Shown one piece after another: positions 11,858-27,045 of a stretch of DNA of 64,000 nucleotides. The position numbers and the translations under genes are program-made. Positions within the stretch are counted from its first letter, which is position 1. The number at the start of each line of letters is the position of its first letter. Location: positions 27,702,224-27,766,223 of the forward strand of contig JACDQD010000003.1 in NCBI GenBank assembly GCA_019843655.1. The letters run 5' to 3'. The notes beneath the pieces were generated by a model. It saw only the letters and a list, made by a program, of their open reading frames with translations. It did not search any database and was not told where the DNA came from. The DNA comes from Lethocerus indicus. Lineage: Eukaryota > Arthropoda > Insecta > Hemiptera > Belostomatidae.

Positions 11858-14800
11858 ATTTGTATCCTCCTTTGCCCAGGATGTAATAAGGGATTGGTGG
11901 TCTGGAGACCGCAAGAGCAGGAGGAAAATATCCTGAATTGTTTAATTAATAAATCTTTGTCTGTTTCTGATAACAAACCGAATGCACTTCTGAGCGAGTA
12001 AATTACCTATGTCGTTTTTAATAACGTCGTTCGCGAGACGAATAGGGGGGCTTAAATGAGCTAAAATCCTACGAATCCCTTAGGAATCAACGCCTGATAA
12101 GGTGGTCCTTCGTGAATAACAGTCGCATCGACTGGCCTCATAATACGTTGCCTCATAGGTCAAAGATTTCCTCTCTAAATCAGAAGAGCATAAACGCTTT
12201 AATTGGCGCCACCAGGATGAGTTCCGTTTATTTTATCACGATCTTTATCTTGTTTTTCCTTTAGGAACTAACATAACTGCTGAAATTTGGAGTTCGATGA
12301 AAATATATAGTGGCATAAGTCCTCTGGGCGTAGCTAGCGGTATATATTACTGTGATTCATTAATTAATCACTCTATTTTATTACAAGGAATATTCCGAAA
12401 CTATTATATCAGTTAGTTTAAACGTTTATATCGTCTCCTTTCTTTTAAGACACTTTTGTTTAGTAATCTGAAATTACATTGATTATGTAAACGTTACCAA
12501 CTGTGAGAAAACGAAATCAGATGAAATTAATGTACTAATATATGTTTTAATATTTTAAAAATGTAATACAATAATAGTATATTGTATAATAACATAGACC
12601 GTACCCGCGCTCGATGAACACCAGAGCTATTCTTAGAATGTTGAATTTTTCTCCTCTAATTAGAGGTTGAGTTCATTACCTGACGGCGTTTTCCCAGGCA
12701 TAAATAACTTAGTTATTAAACGTTATTTTCATGATGTTAACAATTGAAATCTTCGCTTCAATACCCACAACGTAAGTTGTTAGTTTGAATTAAATTTATA
12801 AACTGGTTCCGGATGCCCAACATATAGGTGCATGTAGTGTTATTGACCACACACAACAGTCCTAGGTTACATTATTTTACATGCAGCAATCAGCAGATTA
12901 AAATCTAAAATTAGAAATTCTGTACATCCATGACATCACCGTTCCGTTGAATAGACTAATATCTTCTTTTTATAGCTTCCTCTCTCAATATAAAATAGTG
13001 TTTTCAAGGATAGGATTTTTTCTCTTCCTGGCATTAGAAAATTGGAAATCTATCGTAGAAAAAATGAGGTAGGTTAAGAGAGGGATGTTAATATCTTTTA
13101 TATCTGTAACTCGTTTAAACAGTCTCTTTATCGTTAATGATTTTTTTATAATAGATGTTTTCGTCTGTATTCCTCAACTTCAGCCTACGTTTTTGACGGT
13201 CATTTTACATAAAATAAGATAATATTTACAATTGGAAAAACCTTTTGAAAGAATACGAAAAGTTATACGATTTAACATTCTTGGGTATCTTTAACTTAGG
13301 ACATAAATGTTGAGTCTCGTAATTCAAACTGCGAGGAATCATTGAAAATTACGTCAGCCTCATTTCGATTCATTCATAGACGTGAACTAACGAATAAATG
13401 AAAAAAAACACGCTGCACTAACCCAGGGACACAGATAATTGTATTCAGGGACCTCATATCCTACAAAAGGGGTCATCTGAGGGTCGGGATCTGAATTTCA
13501 ATTGTAAACGACGAGTGAAAACTGCAGAAAGAGAGCAGAGAGGTGCGAGTGGTCAGAGTCGTAGTCGGTTGTGAAGCCGAGAAAGGAGGCCGTGGCCCCG
13601 GATCAAGTTGCGCCCGATGAGTTATGCCCCAGGTCTCCTCTTCCAAACCCCTAATCCTTTTTCCCGTTCCACTTACTTAGCCCCGGACACCCAATTGGCG
13701 CTGTCACTGAAAATGAAAACCTATAAGTTATGGCTCGGTTTCTTTCATTTCTGGACGTACGACGCCCTCGCCAAACGTGAGCGCCCAACGGTTTTACATA
13801 CGGGGAAATGGATATTATTCGTTACTGCAATTAGAACTGTAAAGGGAGGAAGGGCTGGCATGTCAAAGAAAAGTAATGGTATAGGATCACTTAAAATATT
13901 CCGAGCCATTAAATTCATCTTTGCATTTATGCGTAACCTTGTCATATTATTTTGCGTTGAGTTGATTTCATGGGTAATACATTTCCTTCACTGTATAATT
14001 AAAGTTTAATCCTTTCTCCCGTATTATCTTTTCTTGAGTGATTTAAATTGATCGTCATTGAACACATTAGTTGGGAAGTTATAATTAATCTGTCATTACT
14101 CACTTAACTCTGTAGAGATAAAGAGTTAAAAACATTCTTAAGTCATGTCATTTATGTACTGCTGGCATGGTTTTGAACATCATTATCCATGCGGGTTTAC
14201 CATCATTCATGCCTCCTTCATTTTTGTATCAAGTCAAAACCGGTCTACGATAGGACACAAGTGAGGATAAATAACACCACATTATTGATAATATTCACTT
14301 AACTCTCATGATTTATTATTTTTTTCAATTTTTCTCAGTGCACGATATTAGATTTTTATTTATGTACTCGTAAAAAAAATAATTTCTTTTTTAATTTCAT
14401 ATCAAAGAATTGCTATTTACTCTTACAATACCTACATATCCTTGATTGATGTTGGAATAGCACTAAGTTACCTATAAGGAGTCAGGTTCTGTTTGAAATA
14501 ACCCTAAGAAGCTACCAGTAAGGAAAGCAACAAGGAAGTTTAGTTTTTGTCAGATCCCATCCGATAGCAGTGTTTTCCACGTTTCCAGTTTCTGATCCAA
14601 GATATAAGACTGAAGAAAGGAACCAGATCGCGTGAGAACCACGCGATAAGCCCCAGGTTTGACGACCTCACCAGTATTCTCCCAGTTTAATTATCTCAGT
14701 ACGTAATTATATGTTTTAATTCACCTTCAAGCTCTTCTGTTGCCTTGCTGTAAACTGGATGCCGAATCATACCGCACTAAGGAAATGTTTGGATAATTTC

Positions 14801-17800
14801 CCGATTCCTATTTGGCGAAACTAATTATTTTCTTGAATTGAGACTCCGGAGTTGAATGGAATATTTTCGCCCATTTTCAACGCCCTGGCAGATTGCTAAT
14901 GGAACCTGATTACATCCTTCTCTGCTTTCCTGACCAGTGAACCGAACACTTTTTTTAATGATTAGCTTAATTACAAGAAGCTTTTACATCTCTCAGGTAC
15001 ATTATACTAGTTGTAATAGAGTAGACTACAGGTATACTTGTAATACAATATTCCTTGAAGGAATCGCTGCGACTATTCGGTGAAGTACAAGACGTGTGAA
15101 AGCTTAAAAGTAAAGTAATTCCCAGAGCCTATTACGGAAAATCTCCTTATCGAACACAAGTCTTATTGTGATGTAACTCGTTAACAACATTCCTTTCTTG
15201 TTTACCTTTCAGAATCCTCCCTCATCTTGCCGGCCATAAACCCCGAGGCATTATTTCTTGGCGGATAGTTTGACTTTTAGCCGGTCGCGTGTCTCAGGCG
15301 CCTTCACTGCTTAATAATGCAATCCACATATAAAGGCCACCGCGTCGGTACCTTCCACCTTTCGGTTGGACACGAAGTGTACACCTAGAATAAATATTTA
15401 TAATAGTAGTCCTCGGCCGGTTCAGGAATTTTAAAACGAGTCAATAATCTAGTGCTGATATTGATACCACATTATAATAATTATATAACTGTTGAAATAA
15501 ATGCTCACAGATCTCGAATAAGAAAGTATTTGAACTCAAAATGAAATTCTTTGGGAACAAACAATATAATAGTCAGTTATGGAGATATTATGGTGTTAAA
15601 ACTTGTTATTGGCTCCAACTGTGGAAGACCAAATATTTTGGTCTCTCCATTTAATGAATTTCTTACAGAAGGGTACAAAATTATTGAAGTTTTATGGCAT
15701 GCATTTATCATTAAATAATGAGAATATTATTCATTATATTTTATATATAATTAACTTCCACCTGAGTATAGAGTGAAAGGTTACTTTTAACTGTCGTCAC
15801 TACTATAGATTGAAAATTCTGTTGGTTATTATATGTTTGCTCTTGATCCATTATTAACTTGTAATACGGACGTGAGAAAAGAGGATTCTTTTTTCAAAAC
15901 AGCAATCTGCTGACCACCGTTCGGAATTATGTTCCATCGCCACGTTTATTCTTGCCATTCCCTGGAGTATCGCGTTCGGCTAATAGATTATCGACGGGAT
16001 TGTTTCACTTCGACCGCAAACTGGTCCAACCACAAGGCTAGAACCCGAAATTGAAGCATATAAACACATTTAAGATAGTCTCGCTTGTTAATAAAGTTCA
16101 GTTTTGGCGTAGCCAGTTATTTCGAATGTTGATATCATTGAACCAATGATACAAATTCAAATTAATTGGTTTTATTAATTTCAGTTGTAAGGTCGCCTTC
16201 AACCAGTAATAGTTGGGGAAGGGGGAACGCTAGTGCGTGTTTTACTCGTCAGGTATGCATGAGAATTGGTGTATCCGAAACCGGCAAGGCTTATTGGTTC
16301 CTTATATAGGATCCTATTAAGTTAAGCAGTCGGCCATTGGGAATGAGTTTCAAGTTAAGGCAGACATATAAAAATGTTTGACACGTTTGGGCTAATAATT
16401 CCCTAATAATACTGAAGATATTCGTGACATAAGCTGTCCGTTAGGTTTACTAAACGTATACAGAGATAGAGATCATTGGTAATGATTACTCGGTAATGAT
16501 ACTCGGCGAAACAAGTTTTAGACGGAACGTCCTCGACTTGTCTAAAAGGCTGGACAAATAGGGGCGGGGAAAGGGAGCTCTCCTTTATTATATAATTCAT
16601 CGGGCGTCTTGACTAATCTGGGCAGAAAGGCGAACAAGGACTGTCGGGGTGAGGCCAGCTATGCCCATATAAGTATACCTAATTCCAGGCATTGGGTAAG
16701 ACAGCCTTCTGGCGCATACATTAACCGGGCCTCCTCGATCGGTCAGGCTTTGTCTACCGGACGGGGGGTCGGACTCGGCCACCCGTTAACGTGGATTCCG
16801 GGGTAATGAAAATTCGCGTCGTGGATTTTACAAGCCGGGAACGCAGTTGCGCACTGCGATCAATTGTTATCGTTCTATTTAGCGGCGGCGGCGGTTACTT
16901 CATCCGTTGCGCAACTCCCGGCCTCCGACTAAAACCAATCGCCCATTAGGCACCGATCCTCAACCCGGTGTCCACGCGTCTTTGACAAAGGTCTCGATAT
17001 TTCAGTCCGGCTCCCACCGCTAGCCAGATGTTCTATAGGAAGTAAATGTTGAAAGTGGACGGAAAAAAATGACCCTATGAAAAGTTTAAATTAGTCTGTA
17101 GAAACGCCGTTGGAATATTCCATAGACCTTACGACTGTCGACTATGGCGAGTCAGCGAAAACAGTCTAAACCAAGGAAAAAATGAAAATTTAAAATAATA
17201 TCCCGACGATCCCGAAATAATATAGTGACACATTAATGACTAAGTGCCGTGCAGACGTTTTTATTTCAGCCGTGCAGACATTTTTTTACTAATCGTTTTT
17301 TCTGATCGAATATTAATGGTTAATAATGTCGGGCCGAGACAGGTTTTCTGTCGGGTTGTCGGTTCTGGATTATCAGGTTCCTCGGTCGGCCTCGGCATTG
17401 ACCGACCTATAAATAAAGATAATACTTTTCGGAAACCATTCATTGAGAGCGGACTGGCCGTTGGTTCCTCTGTTTATATGAAGGTGGGCGTCGGGTTTCC
17501 TCCTCGTTCTCCTCGTTCTCCTACTCCTCCGGCCATTAGCATAGTCAGTCCTTGTGAGCGGCATGGGCCCACTCACATACTTATTACTGCGGCTACTTCC
17601 GAACCGACTTCTGAAAATTATGAGTCAATTCTTCTGTTTAAATGCCGACCATATGTTCGTTCTTCTTCTTCTTGGCTCGCCTAACCTCTAACAAACCCAG
17701 ACTCCGAGCGAGGAACTTCTTCCGAGTAATATGCTTCTTCGTCCCAAGAAACAACAGCGGTGTGACGTCCGTTAATTTGAGGGCTACGTCATGAGTAACG

Positions 17801-20800
17801 TAGACTAGCTACTAAAAATACCTAACGAGGGAAGTTCTATTCGTACGACACTTTCTTGAAGGAAATAGTATCGTGTATTATTTCCGTAGGTTATTATCGA
17901 ACAAAATCAGAAGATTTATCAGAATAAAATTACAACATTTACATAAATATATGTAACAATAAAGTGTTTAAATAAATTAGCTAATTTGATTGAGAGAAAA
18001 TGTTCTTTTAATATTCTTTCATTGGGTGGTTCAGTGACGTCGTGTTAAGCCGATCCCGATAACTTCCTGATCCTGGCTGGTGCATCATTGTTTCTGTTAC
18101 CCGGTCGGTATTTAAATACCGTTTGGCGGATAAACAACCGAAGTTAGAATAAAAGATAGAAGCTAGAAGAAGAAGACAGAAACCGAAAGTTAGATTTTTC
18201 GCATGTTGAATTGTGTACTTCGAAGTGAATTTTCGAGAGTTTGGAGAAAGAAAATGAAAGGTTACTTTAGATTTCCCAAAGGCGACGGTTCCATTAGTCA
18301 TGATCCGAAACCCATTTGGGCACGGTTGTTCTCAAACCGTTATCGGGTAGTTGACGAGACGGGGTCTCTTTCTGGTCCGAATTTTTAACAGGAAATGTCT
18401 ATCGGCCCTGTTTTGGTTTTCTAGTCTGTGGCTTACCGTGTCCGCGCATAATAGCTTTTCTTCATTTGTCAGTCCCTTCATCCCTTCCTCAGACTAAACA
18501 ACGGTTTAGCCATTAGTTACCCTTGTTTCACTCAGTGATTCATTATAAGTATTTGAAATAATTCTTGCGAAGTTAACCGTCAGTCATTACTGATGGTACG
18601 GCATTTTTTGAGAATGTAGCTCTCAATGAAATTAAATTTCGTTTCGATTTTAAGATTTTCGTTTACCTTTCTTGTCGCAGGGAAATTTCAAGAAACTTTA
18701 CAAACATTGACCATTCTCCGGTTTTATCACCAAAACCGACTAAAATATATACATTGATATTACCACCATACCTTCAGTTCATAGATATATTACCCCTCCT
18801 AAAAGGAGTTTCGGATAAATCTTGATTTTTCATTGGAATGAACATATTTATTTCGACTCAAAACGGAAACATTTTTCCCGACCGTTACGTATTCAGACTT
18901 TGACATCATCCTTCGTTGAAACAGGAATATTCCAGATAACCGTAGATACCGCCACCGTTCAACGATTTCCTAGGATTTCCAGGCCGGATTTATTATCACC
19001 ATTTGTTTTTTGTTTCCGTTGAAGAGTTCAATATTTTTTTGAATTATATCACGGCGGGTTAATAAAAAATAAAATTTCTTTTTGCCTGGGAACATACGAC
19101 CCACTATTCTTGAGTAGAAACGTAGAACCAACTTTTATTTATTATCCAATTCTGTATTTGGAAAAAAAATATCTTCTACTTGTAAATTTTAACGGATCAG
19201 GAACTCTCCACGGACATCCTGTCATTGTATTTTGATAGCTCAATCCTCAGATTGATTAAATAATAGGTATATATAAAGAATGGTATTTCAATATTTTTAC
19301 TTCATATTACCGATTTAGTAGTTCCTAACTGCTCTACTGGAGAATACATGTTATTCTTAAGTTAGACAGAAACCATATTCCTGGTCGCTTTATTCACCAG
19401 AACAGACTCAGTCCCGAACGTCGTCGTTCTGGAATATCTATTTAAAAACTCCAGTGTGCCCCTACGCTTCGGTTCTTATTTAAGAACGGCCTATTCCGAA
19501 GTTTGTTTATGAGCGTGGTGACTGCCAATTGCATGTTCAATTCTCGTCCCGTTCGATACTCCGACTCCAATCTGATTTATATTGGGCGTCTGGAGTGCCG
19601 ACGTCCCCATGACATAAAAAGAACGGCATGAACACGGAGAGTTTATTATCGAGCCTCCACCGGGAAAGGATGACTGTACTAACGATAACTTTTTAATTTA
19701 TTTTCATAATTTTTTTATTACCTTCTTTTTACACTACCTAAAGAGAAAATTTTTATGATAATAAAAATAAAGTGGCAGTTTTTTTTAATGAGGAAGACTA
19801 AAAATAGAAATTAGATTAAAATATGTAATTAATTAAGTGGCGGAACATAAAAAGAGAATCTATTAGAACAGGAATGACGGAAGAACCGTTGTTATAAAGC
19901 TACACAATACGGAATTGTTATTGTGTGGTAGTTATTATAGTTTTTTCATAATATATCCTAATTTTCTAAAGTTACGATGAACCCTTCTTAGCAAATTCCT
20001 GTCTGGTATTAGTAGTAAATTTCATACCATATTTCATAAATTAAGAACAGCGGGAAATAATGTTTGAATAGTATAGATAATATGGAACACTAATTATCTG
20101 TGCCATTTTCCTGACTCACCCCGCTGGGAAATTACCGAGATATAGATAAATGCGTTATCTCAAAAACCCAACCTGATTCCTGAAGCAGTAATCATTAAAA
20201 GTATAATTTTCAATTTAAAAAAATGACCATTCAAGTGTAAAAGTGTATAGGTTGCATTTATTTCATATTCAGGACTAAATTTCATATCGAATATTCAATC
20301 GAAAGGGGCTATAATAATGTTTGGAACCAATTTAAACAAACCGATTTCAGATTTGGTTGAGAATTATATGACCGAGCTCGGTATTCATCCAAATTAACAA
20401 AAGTGGATCAGAAAGCCCGAAAGGTCAACCCCATCGACATTACAAGGTGTGACTAATGGGAGAAGATTAGGCCGCTTTCCAATATTGGAGCAGCCTTCAC
20501 ACTTTAAGGCCCGTGTGTTGCATAGGCCGTTCTTTCAAATTATCGTAATTTCGAAACTATGCAAACGGCTTGCATTTTGAAATTAATTGCTATCCGGATC
20601 GATTTTCCTGCTTTTAATTTCTCCTTTACCGTATGTTGCGGGTCAGTTCAATAAATTTCTGCCTTAATCTAGCCCATCTCGCATTAGAATAAATTTTTTT
20701 TCACTTCTTTTCAATTTTAAGTATATCATGTTAAAATTAAACGTTTCCCAGTATTTCTCAATCTGCAGTTGTACAAAACAATATGCATATGTTTACATTG

Positions 20801-23800
20801 CATTAATTTGTCTCGATTAATACCTATAATTATTGGCCTATCCAGGTTGTAATATATAATGAAGGATATAATGTCTTCAACTAAAGATAGTTTCGTTCAT
20901 GTACCCATCCGGTGTCCGGGTCGAAGGAACCAACTAGAACGATATTGTATGTTGCTATGTATAACTTAAACTCACAAGTACACTGGAATTGTACCATGAA
21001 CTAGTCATCGGTGGTATTCTCACAATTTGTATTATTTATGTAATCCTCTTAATCCACTTTATAGCTGTAGATTTGTTCTATTGGCTTCTTCCTTTTCGAT
21101 ATCATAAATTTGTAATTCTAAATATAAATAAACATTTGTTCGGACATTTTTCTTCTCGTATTGTCTTGAGCAATACACTTGCCAGTTGTTCTCCGCCAAC
21201 TTTCTCATGATTTTGTAAAATATAGTGTTCCCATTTATTTAATTACTCGGCCGACCTAGTTGTATAATAATCGCCTTAAATGGGTAAAACTGATTAGGCG
21301 GTGTCGCGAACGCCGGCTTGAACCGCGCTATTCGTCCAATTAGATTTCAAAAGGAATGATTGACAGATATCTTAAATTATTTGAAATATTATTTCTGCGT
21401 ATTTAAGACTTCGAAAGATGAACTCGAATTTGCCAAATAACCGTCGGATACTAATTTTGTACCCAATATTGTTTCCCCACACAAAAACCATTACCGATTA
21501 AAGCACATTGTCCACGGACTGCTCCCTTTCACACCGCTGAATTTGATTCCCTTTTCTTTAGCCGGCATGCGAATTGGCTATCGTACCATTTATACGAAAT
21601 ATTTATATATTTCCATTTAACCAAAAAGCCACCGGTTGCTTTGCTGGCGACCTCCCAGGGTGATCTTCATCACCAGTGAAACTCCTCCGAGATTTTATTT
21701 CTCCCATCAGATCTGTCCAGCAAAGGCGGCCTCATGTGGCCCGAAGCCAAAGAATTAATTCCGAACCGAGAAGAAGAAGAAAAACGTCGGCTTCATTCTT
21801 GTTACGGGGCTCGGTTGGACATTCGGTTCGTAATATCCTCGGTTTGACTTGATTTACTGTATTGACCAATTCGTTATTTTTCTTTTTCAAATCGCGCAAT
21901 GCACGATAGAAGTCGACATGTTAATTAACTACACCGTAACTTCCCCCTTTTTTACTAGGCGGACTCCTTTTAACTAATATGTCTGATTTTATGCGTTATA
22001 TAAAATAAACGAGATTTCAGTCGTTTTTTAGAATATCCTTAAGAACTAGACAACGTATCTCCACAATAATAAGGACATAAAAAGCGAATATACCGGAGAC
22101 ATGACCTTGTTACATACATTTATTATAGAAAGGAAACTGGTTTTTTACACGAAAGTTGCATTCATTTTTCATAGGAGGAAATAATATTTGAAACTTCGAA
22201 CGATTAATGTCAAGGTTGAATAATCAGTCCTGGGTGTCATTTCTGCCAATAATAAAAACAATTTGAAAAAGAATATTATTGCGAGTGAATTTTAATATTA
22301 TGGGGCGTAAATGACTTATCGGGACGTAAAGCGTTAAATCAAATTAATTATTTTTCAATTTAAATATTAATAATATGGCGCGAATGTTTTTGTTAACGTT
22401 GAATGAGACAGCATACGGCGTATGATTGATATTTACAATGCGGCTCCGATCTACCTCGAAAGATAAGCTATAACTATAGTGCATAAACAGTTAGTAAAAT
22501 GCTCGCAGATAAGTGGTTAAGAGACAATTCGTTAGGTAAAAACATTCATGAACGTTGGTATACAAAAGTATATTAATATATTTTCTCATGTAGTGAATAG
22601 GAGGCTTACGTTCAGAGGTTATATTTTTTACAGCATGAGAATAAACTTCATTGGGGAAAATTGCTCATAGTGGCTCGAGGTGATAGAAAATTCAATTGAA
22701 AACATAGAAACTCTTAGGAGAATTCTATGGATTAAATTCACAGTTGAGGATATACTTCAATTAATTTCTGTCAGTTCTATTTCTGTTTTTATTTCATTGC
22801 ATTTTGACCCTAAATATCGTAGTCATACTCCAGATAAAATTATCTCGCGCGAAAATATTTTTGGATCTGTATAAAATTTGTAAACTTATACCATATATGA
22901 TGATTTACGTGTATAGAATTTATGTATATTGATCGTAGCGACTTTCTCGAATGAGGGCCGTATAACTGTTTTAAATGATCACTAGACCGCGGGGGACATT
23001 GTCGCATGGCTGGGAACTGCTACTGAGTCCTGGACTTCCGTTGGGAAAATGATTCAGGGAGGAAATCCTCTGTCCGATGGAATTCTTGTGGGACTGACAA
23101 CACTAAAACGGCTTGAGGAGGCTCCCTTCCTGGAAAGCAGGTTGACGTCACGAGTACCATCCGATAATAAAATAACTTCGGTAACCGGTAACCTTGAAGT
23201 GTGCAACAGCGACTCCGCGTAAACCACTCCTACGCTCACTATGGATGTCGCTTTACATTTAAACTTAGAAGTTGTATGAAATTATGCGTCAAACTCGTAT
23301 GGACAAGTAGGAAAACAGACAGGCACTTAATCAGCCCAAGTGAATGTAGTACGAACCTATTTACGACATAGGGACCAGCAAAGAATGTACTGTTAATTCC
23401 CTTAATTACCTCGTTAGCGGAGATAAATCGAAAGTTCAGTTTCCCTGAGGAACTGATGTTGTCGCAGGTGTCCACGATGGTTTCATTCGTGTAATACTTC
23501 CTAAATGCGTGTTATGCTTCACCACTCGATTGGTCCTAAATCGAACCGTTTGCGGCTTCAATTATTAGTATTCTCTCGGCACTCTCATTGCACTGTCACT
23601 CTGTCACTAAAACTCCCGCGAGTGATAGAATCCGAACACTTAAAACCGACCATATAATCGTTAATTATAATAATACAGTTACAAATCATATGAAGGATTC
23701 TTCTGCTTGCTGTTTAAAACGGGCCGGTATCGCCGGTTTGTTTTGACCCATTTGTAAGCGATTCCTAAATTGGAATCCAACCTTTTTTGGTACTCAAGGC

Positions 23801-26800
23801 TGACTCGGTTGCCTGGGAGAAATTGTCGTAGAGCGCTCATTTGTCGGGCAATTTTCCGTGACCCATTTAAAACAACCCCGTCCTTGTTAATCCTTTTTAT
23901 ATAAAGCTGTTCCAAATACATCAATTTTTACATAAACTATTAGAAAGTTTCCAATTGCAGTGAATAATTTCCAATCTTTTGATCTTGAAAAGGATGTTCT
24001 CCTAATGAACCGTCCAGTTTTTATTACTTTTCCGAGGAAAACACGGATCAAAAGTTCACAACTGTCAACAAATTATTGTTATGAAGTAAAGATTAAATAT
24101 AACTTCTGATAAAATCAATTTAAATATAACGTGCATCTCTCTTATTTGACTGACCCTTGTTTAGCTGATATAATACTCCCTTTCTTTTATTTCCAGTCGG
24201 TCGTCTTTTCGTGGGGCGTTCAAGACCAACCTTAACCTTATTAAAGCATTAAGAGTTGTATACCTTTGCGACATCACTGCGCGGATACTATTCTGTTACA
24301 AAATATGATAATGGCTATTTGCTCGAGCGGTTTCCGATTTTTAATCTGCCTCCTAATCCCTGGGCAAAGACCCGGCGGGGGGCTGGTTTCTTTTTTAGTC
24401 GAAGAATTGACACCAATCGACCGGGCCATATAAGTTACAGCGGCGGCAATTTATATCATTGCGTCATTCCCATTTTAAATTCACCTCTATCGAGTTCCCC
24501 TCAACTCGAGAGAGTTGTACATATATAGGAGTTGACAATAGACGAGAGAAAGCAGCTGGGGCCCGGTTACCAACCGGGATGTAACACCACTTTCGCCGGA
24601 CAACAGTATCTTCTAATCTCATAATTTATTCCAACTCGGCGTAGAAATGTTCTGTATAATTTTTTGTGTACATATTTCATCCGAAGGTATCGAATTATTG
24701 ACCTTACCTTTCGATTGCGTATGTATAATAAATTTGTTCAATATTATGTCAGGAAAAATTAAAGGACTTTACGTTCATCTCTCCTGTCACCACTCACTTA
24801 TCTGTGAGTAACAGTAGTGACAGTGTAATCTAATTGACAGCCGACATGTGACTGCCTCACTAATTTGATGTAATTCACACGTATGTTAAGTTCGAGTAAA
24901 TATTGTATGCTTTCTAAGTTTTAAAATAGCTGTAATCAATAAATATTCAGAATTAATGGGGGAATTGTACCTCATTTTTGTGTGGGTACTGGTAGTGTTA
25001 CCTATAACGCAAACGTATCTGTCGTCGTTCCTCAAATAGAAAAATTGCAGAAAAGGTTCTCTAATTAAAAGCATTCAGCAGAATTACATCCAAATATAGT
25101 CAAAAAATGTTACTAATAAAGTAGATATCGTTTTCTGGATTTGCAGACTTTTTTATGTTGTAACAACAGGAGGGCCTTTTATTTTTTAATCTGCTGTTGA
25201 ACTACCGGTGTAAGGCTGTTACAGGGCTATTGTAGGGTGTTCAACTCGACCGCTTTGTTGTGTTCAGCTGATTTATTGTTTTGAGTTAATTAATGAGTCG
25301 GGGCAGACGTGGGAACGGGCCGTGCACAATACCCGGGGCGATTAACCTCTCTCGCCGGCTCCGGCGGTAGACGTGGTCATTTCAACCGTGCACTTTCAGA
25401 GCTTTCCGAAGAAATGCCAGGCTTTTTAACACAAGCGGCGCCTTTTAAATCGCAACGAATCGCGTATTCGACCGCATCCTAATCACGACTTTGTTGTTGA
25501 GGTATGTTGAAGTGAGTTGAAGTGTGCTCACCCGAGCCCACCACTTGTTGACCTTAGGCTCGTGCTGGTATTTGACTCTTCTTCCATACCTTCAACGGTC
25601 CCTTCAAACACCCATTCGTCCATATTTTATTAATATGTAATTTTGTACGGCTCTATACGTATACATATTCACTTTTAGTTATTTAATTACTTCTGTTGAT
25701 TCTAGCCAATTCTATGACTCTAATTAGACACTCGTTTCTTTATTACGAATGGACGGATGTTTATTGATAAATAAAGAAAAGCTCACAAACTACCTTTTGT
25801 ATTAATAAAAAAAATTATGTGATCTACATCCGGCATCCTGTCTGAAAAAAAATAAACTGAATATCTCTTTAATCAATGATATAATAATAATTGAAATAAA
25901 TTATATCCTTTCCTACTTCTGTTTATTATCGTCGTGTATCAATATTGTTAATGCTTCTTATTTTCCGACGTAAACGCCCTTTCAGCAATGGTACGTCACT
26001 GTTACCGCTGATTACTATTACAGTCTAAAATAACAGTAGAATAACAGAGACATAATTTTAATAATTTTACGTCATTTAGAAATTTCATGTGTAGGACTTC
26101 ATTAATATCTTGTTGATTATCTCAATAAACTTGGTAAATGGAATAGGTGGGTCGAATTAGGAAATGGTGCGTATCAAGTATCAAGTTCAAGCGATTTTAT
26201 TTACCGTGGGCTCAATTTTCCAGCCGAACGGGTTCGAATGGAGATTGATGGTGCGGGTTTCAACAGAATATCCGATTCCTGCTTCCTACAGTTTCCTCGT
26301 TTGCGTACCTGTAGTACGGCGATTAGACGTTACTTAATCACAATGTCAGCGTTCATTTATATTATGTACACCAGATTTTTAATTATGAGAACATATTCCA
26401 CACATAACGCACAACATAACGGTGATGTATTAAAATTGTCGTTTACTTTTTAGCATATTTTTTATCTTGTATTTCCGATGGCCGCAACGACTGGAAACTC
26501 AGGGAAATACCAGGTAATCGACCAATGCCACGAAAAGCATGCCTTGTAATCTTTGTAATTGGACGGTGTTGTAATAAAGGTACTGTGTAAATCATCTGGT
26601 GAAGTACTCGTCAAGTTTTCATTATTCACTAATATTTTAGAATCCTTTTCCGTTTTCTTTCTTTCACCCCCATCGGTTCTTTCGGGTTTAACGGTTTCTT
26701 GGTTCTCTTAGATATCCACCAATTAATATCTTCAGTTTACGATGTTCGTTCACGGGGCCTATAGTCATGACCGTGTCAGTGTGACTGTTGACTGTTAACA

Positions 26801-27045
26801 GTTAACAGTGGGGTTTAGTGCTGAAACATGCCCATCGACTATGTCCACAGTGCACAGTTAACGGAATGTTTTCACTCTCGGTCATATTCTGTCTCCACTC
26901 GCCTTCCTTAGGAAAATTTAGTCAGTAAAATGACCGATAACGCCAATGGCAATGTACATGTGGAAAACAAAAGCTGTAAAGACCATATCGTAAAAGTGAT
27001 GATATTACAAACTGTAGCTGATCCCCAGGCAAATTTGTTCGATTC
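11858..27045. other. Non-coding stretch (possible first intron, part 2)
   Basis: About 15 kb without a convincing gene. The longest open frames, 13608-14009 (+) and 17244-17684 (+), have no domain I recognise and no supporting exon structure. GC-richer islands occur around 13500-13620, 16590-16990 and 17330-17690. A degenerate relative of the fold-back element lies at about 23521-23610. An imperfect palindrome centred on ACTGTTAACAGT lies near 26784-26811. Confidence 0.5.
23521..23610 (+). repeat. Degenerate relative of the fold-back element
   Basis: The order of blocks follows the better-preserved copy at 27059: a CTCG..TTGGTC arm remnant, an ACCGTTTGCGGC stretch, then CTCATTGCACTGTCACT, which matches the loop sequence CTCACTGCACTGTCACT. 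The 13-bp direct repeats and the second arm are not recognisable. This rests on by-eye similarity only. Confidence 0.35.

Noticed and set aside
13608..14009. 133-codon plus-strand open frame following a promoter-like GC patch
   Set aside because: No recognisable protein content, no clear downstream promoter element and no matching splice donor.
17244..17684. 146-codon plus-strand open frame
   Set aside because: No domain, no splice context and an overlapping antisense frame; consistent with chance in a GC-richer patch.
21650..21710. Possible third copy of the 6088/11730 repeat
   Set aside because: Only short scattered matches, and the diagnostic CACTTATTTATTAACCTC block is missing.
26225..26245. 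GGTTCGAATGG resembling a tRNA T-arm
   Set aside because: No matching acceptor stem, D-arm or anticodon arm could be placed around it.
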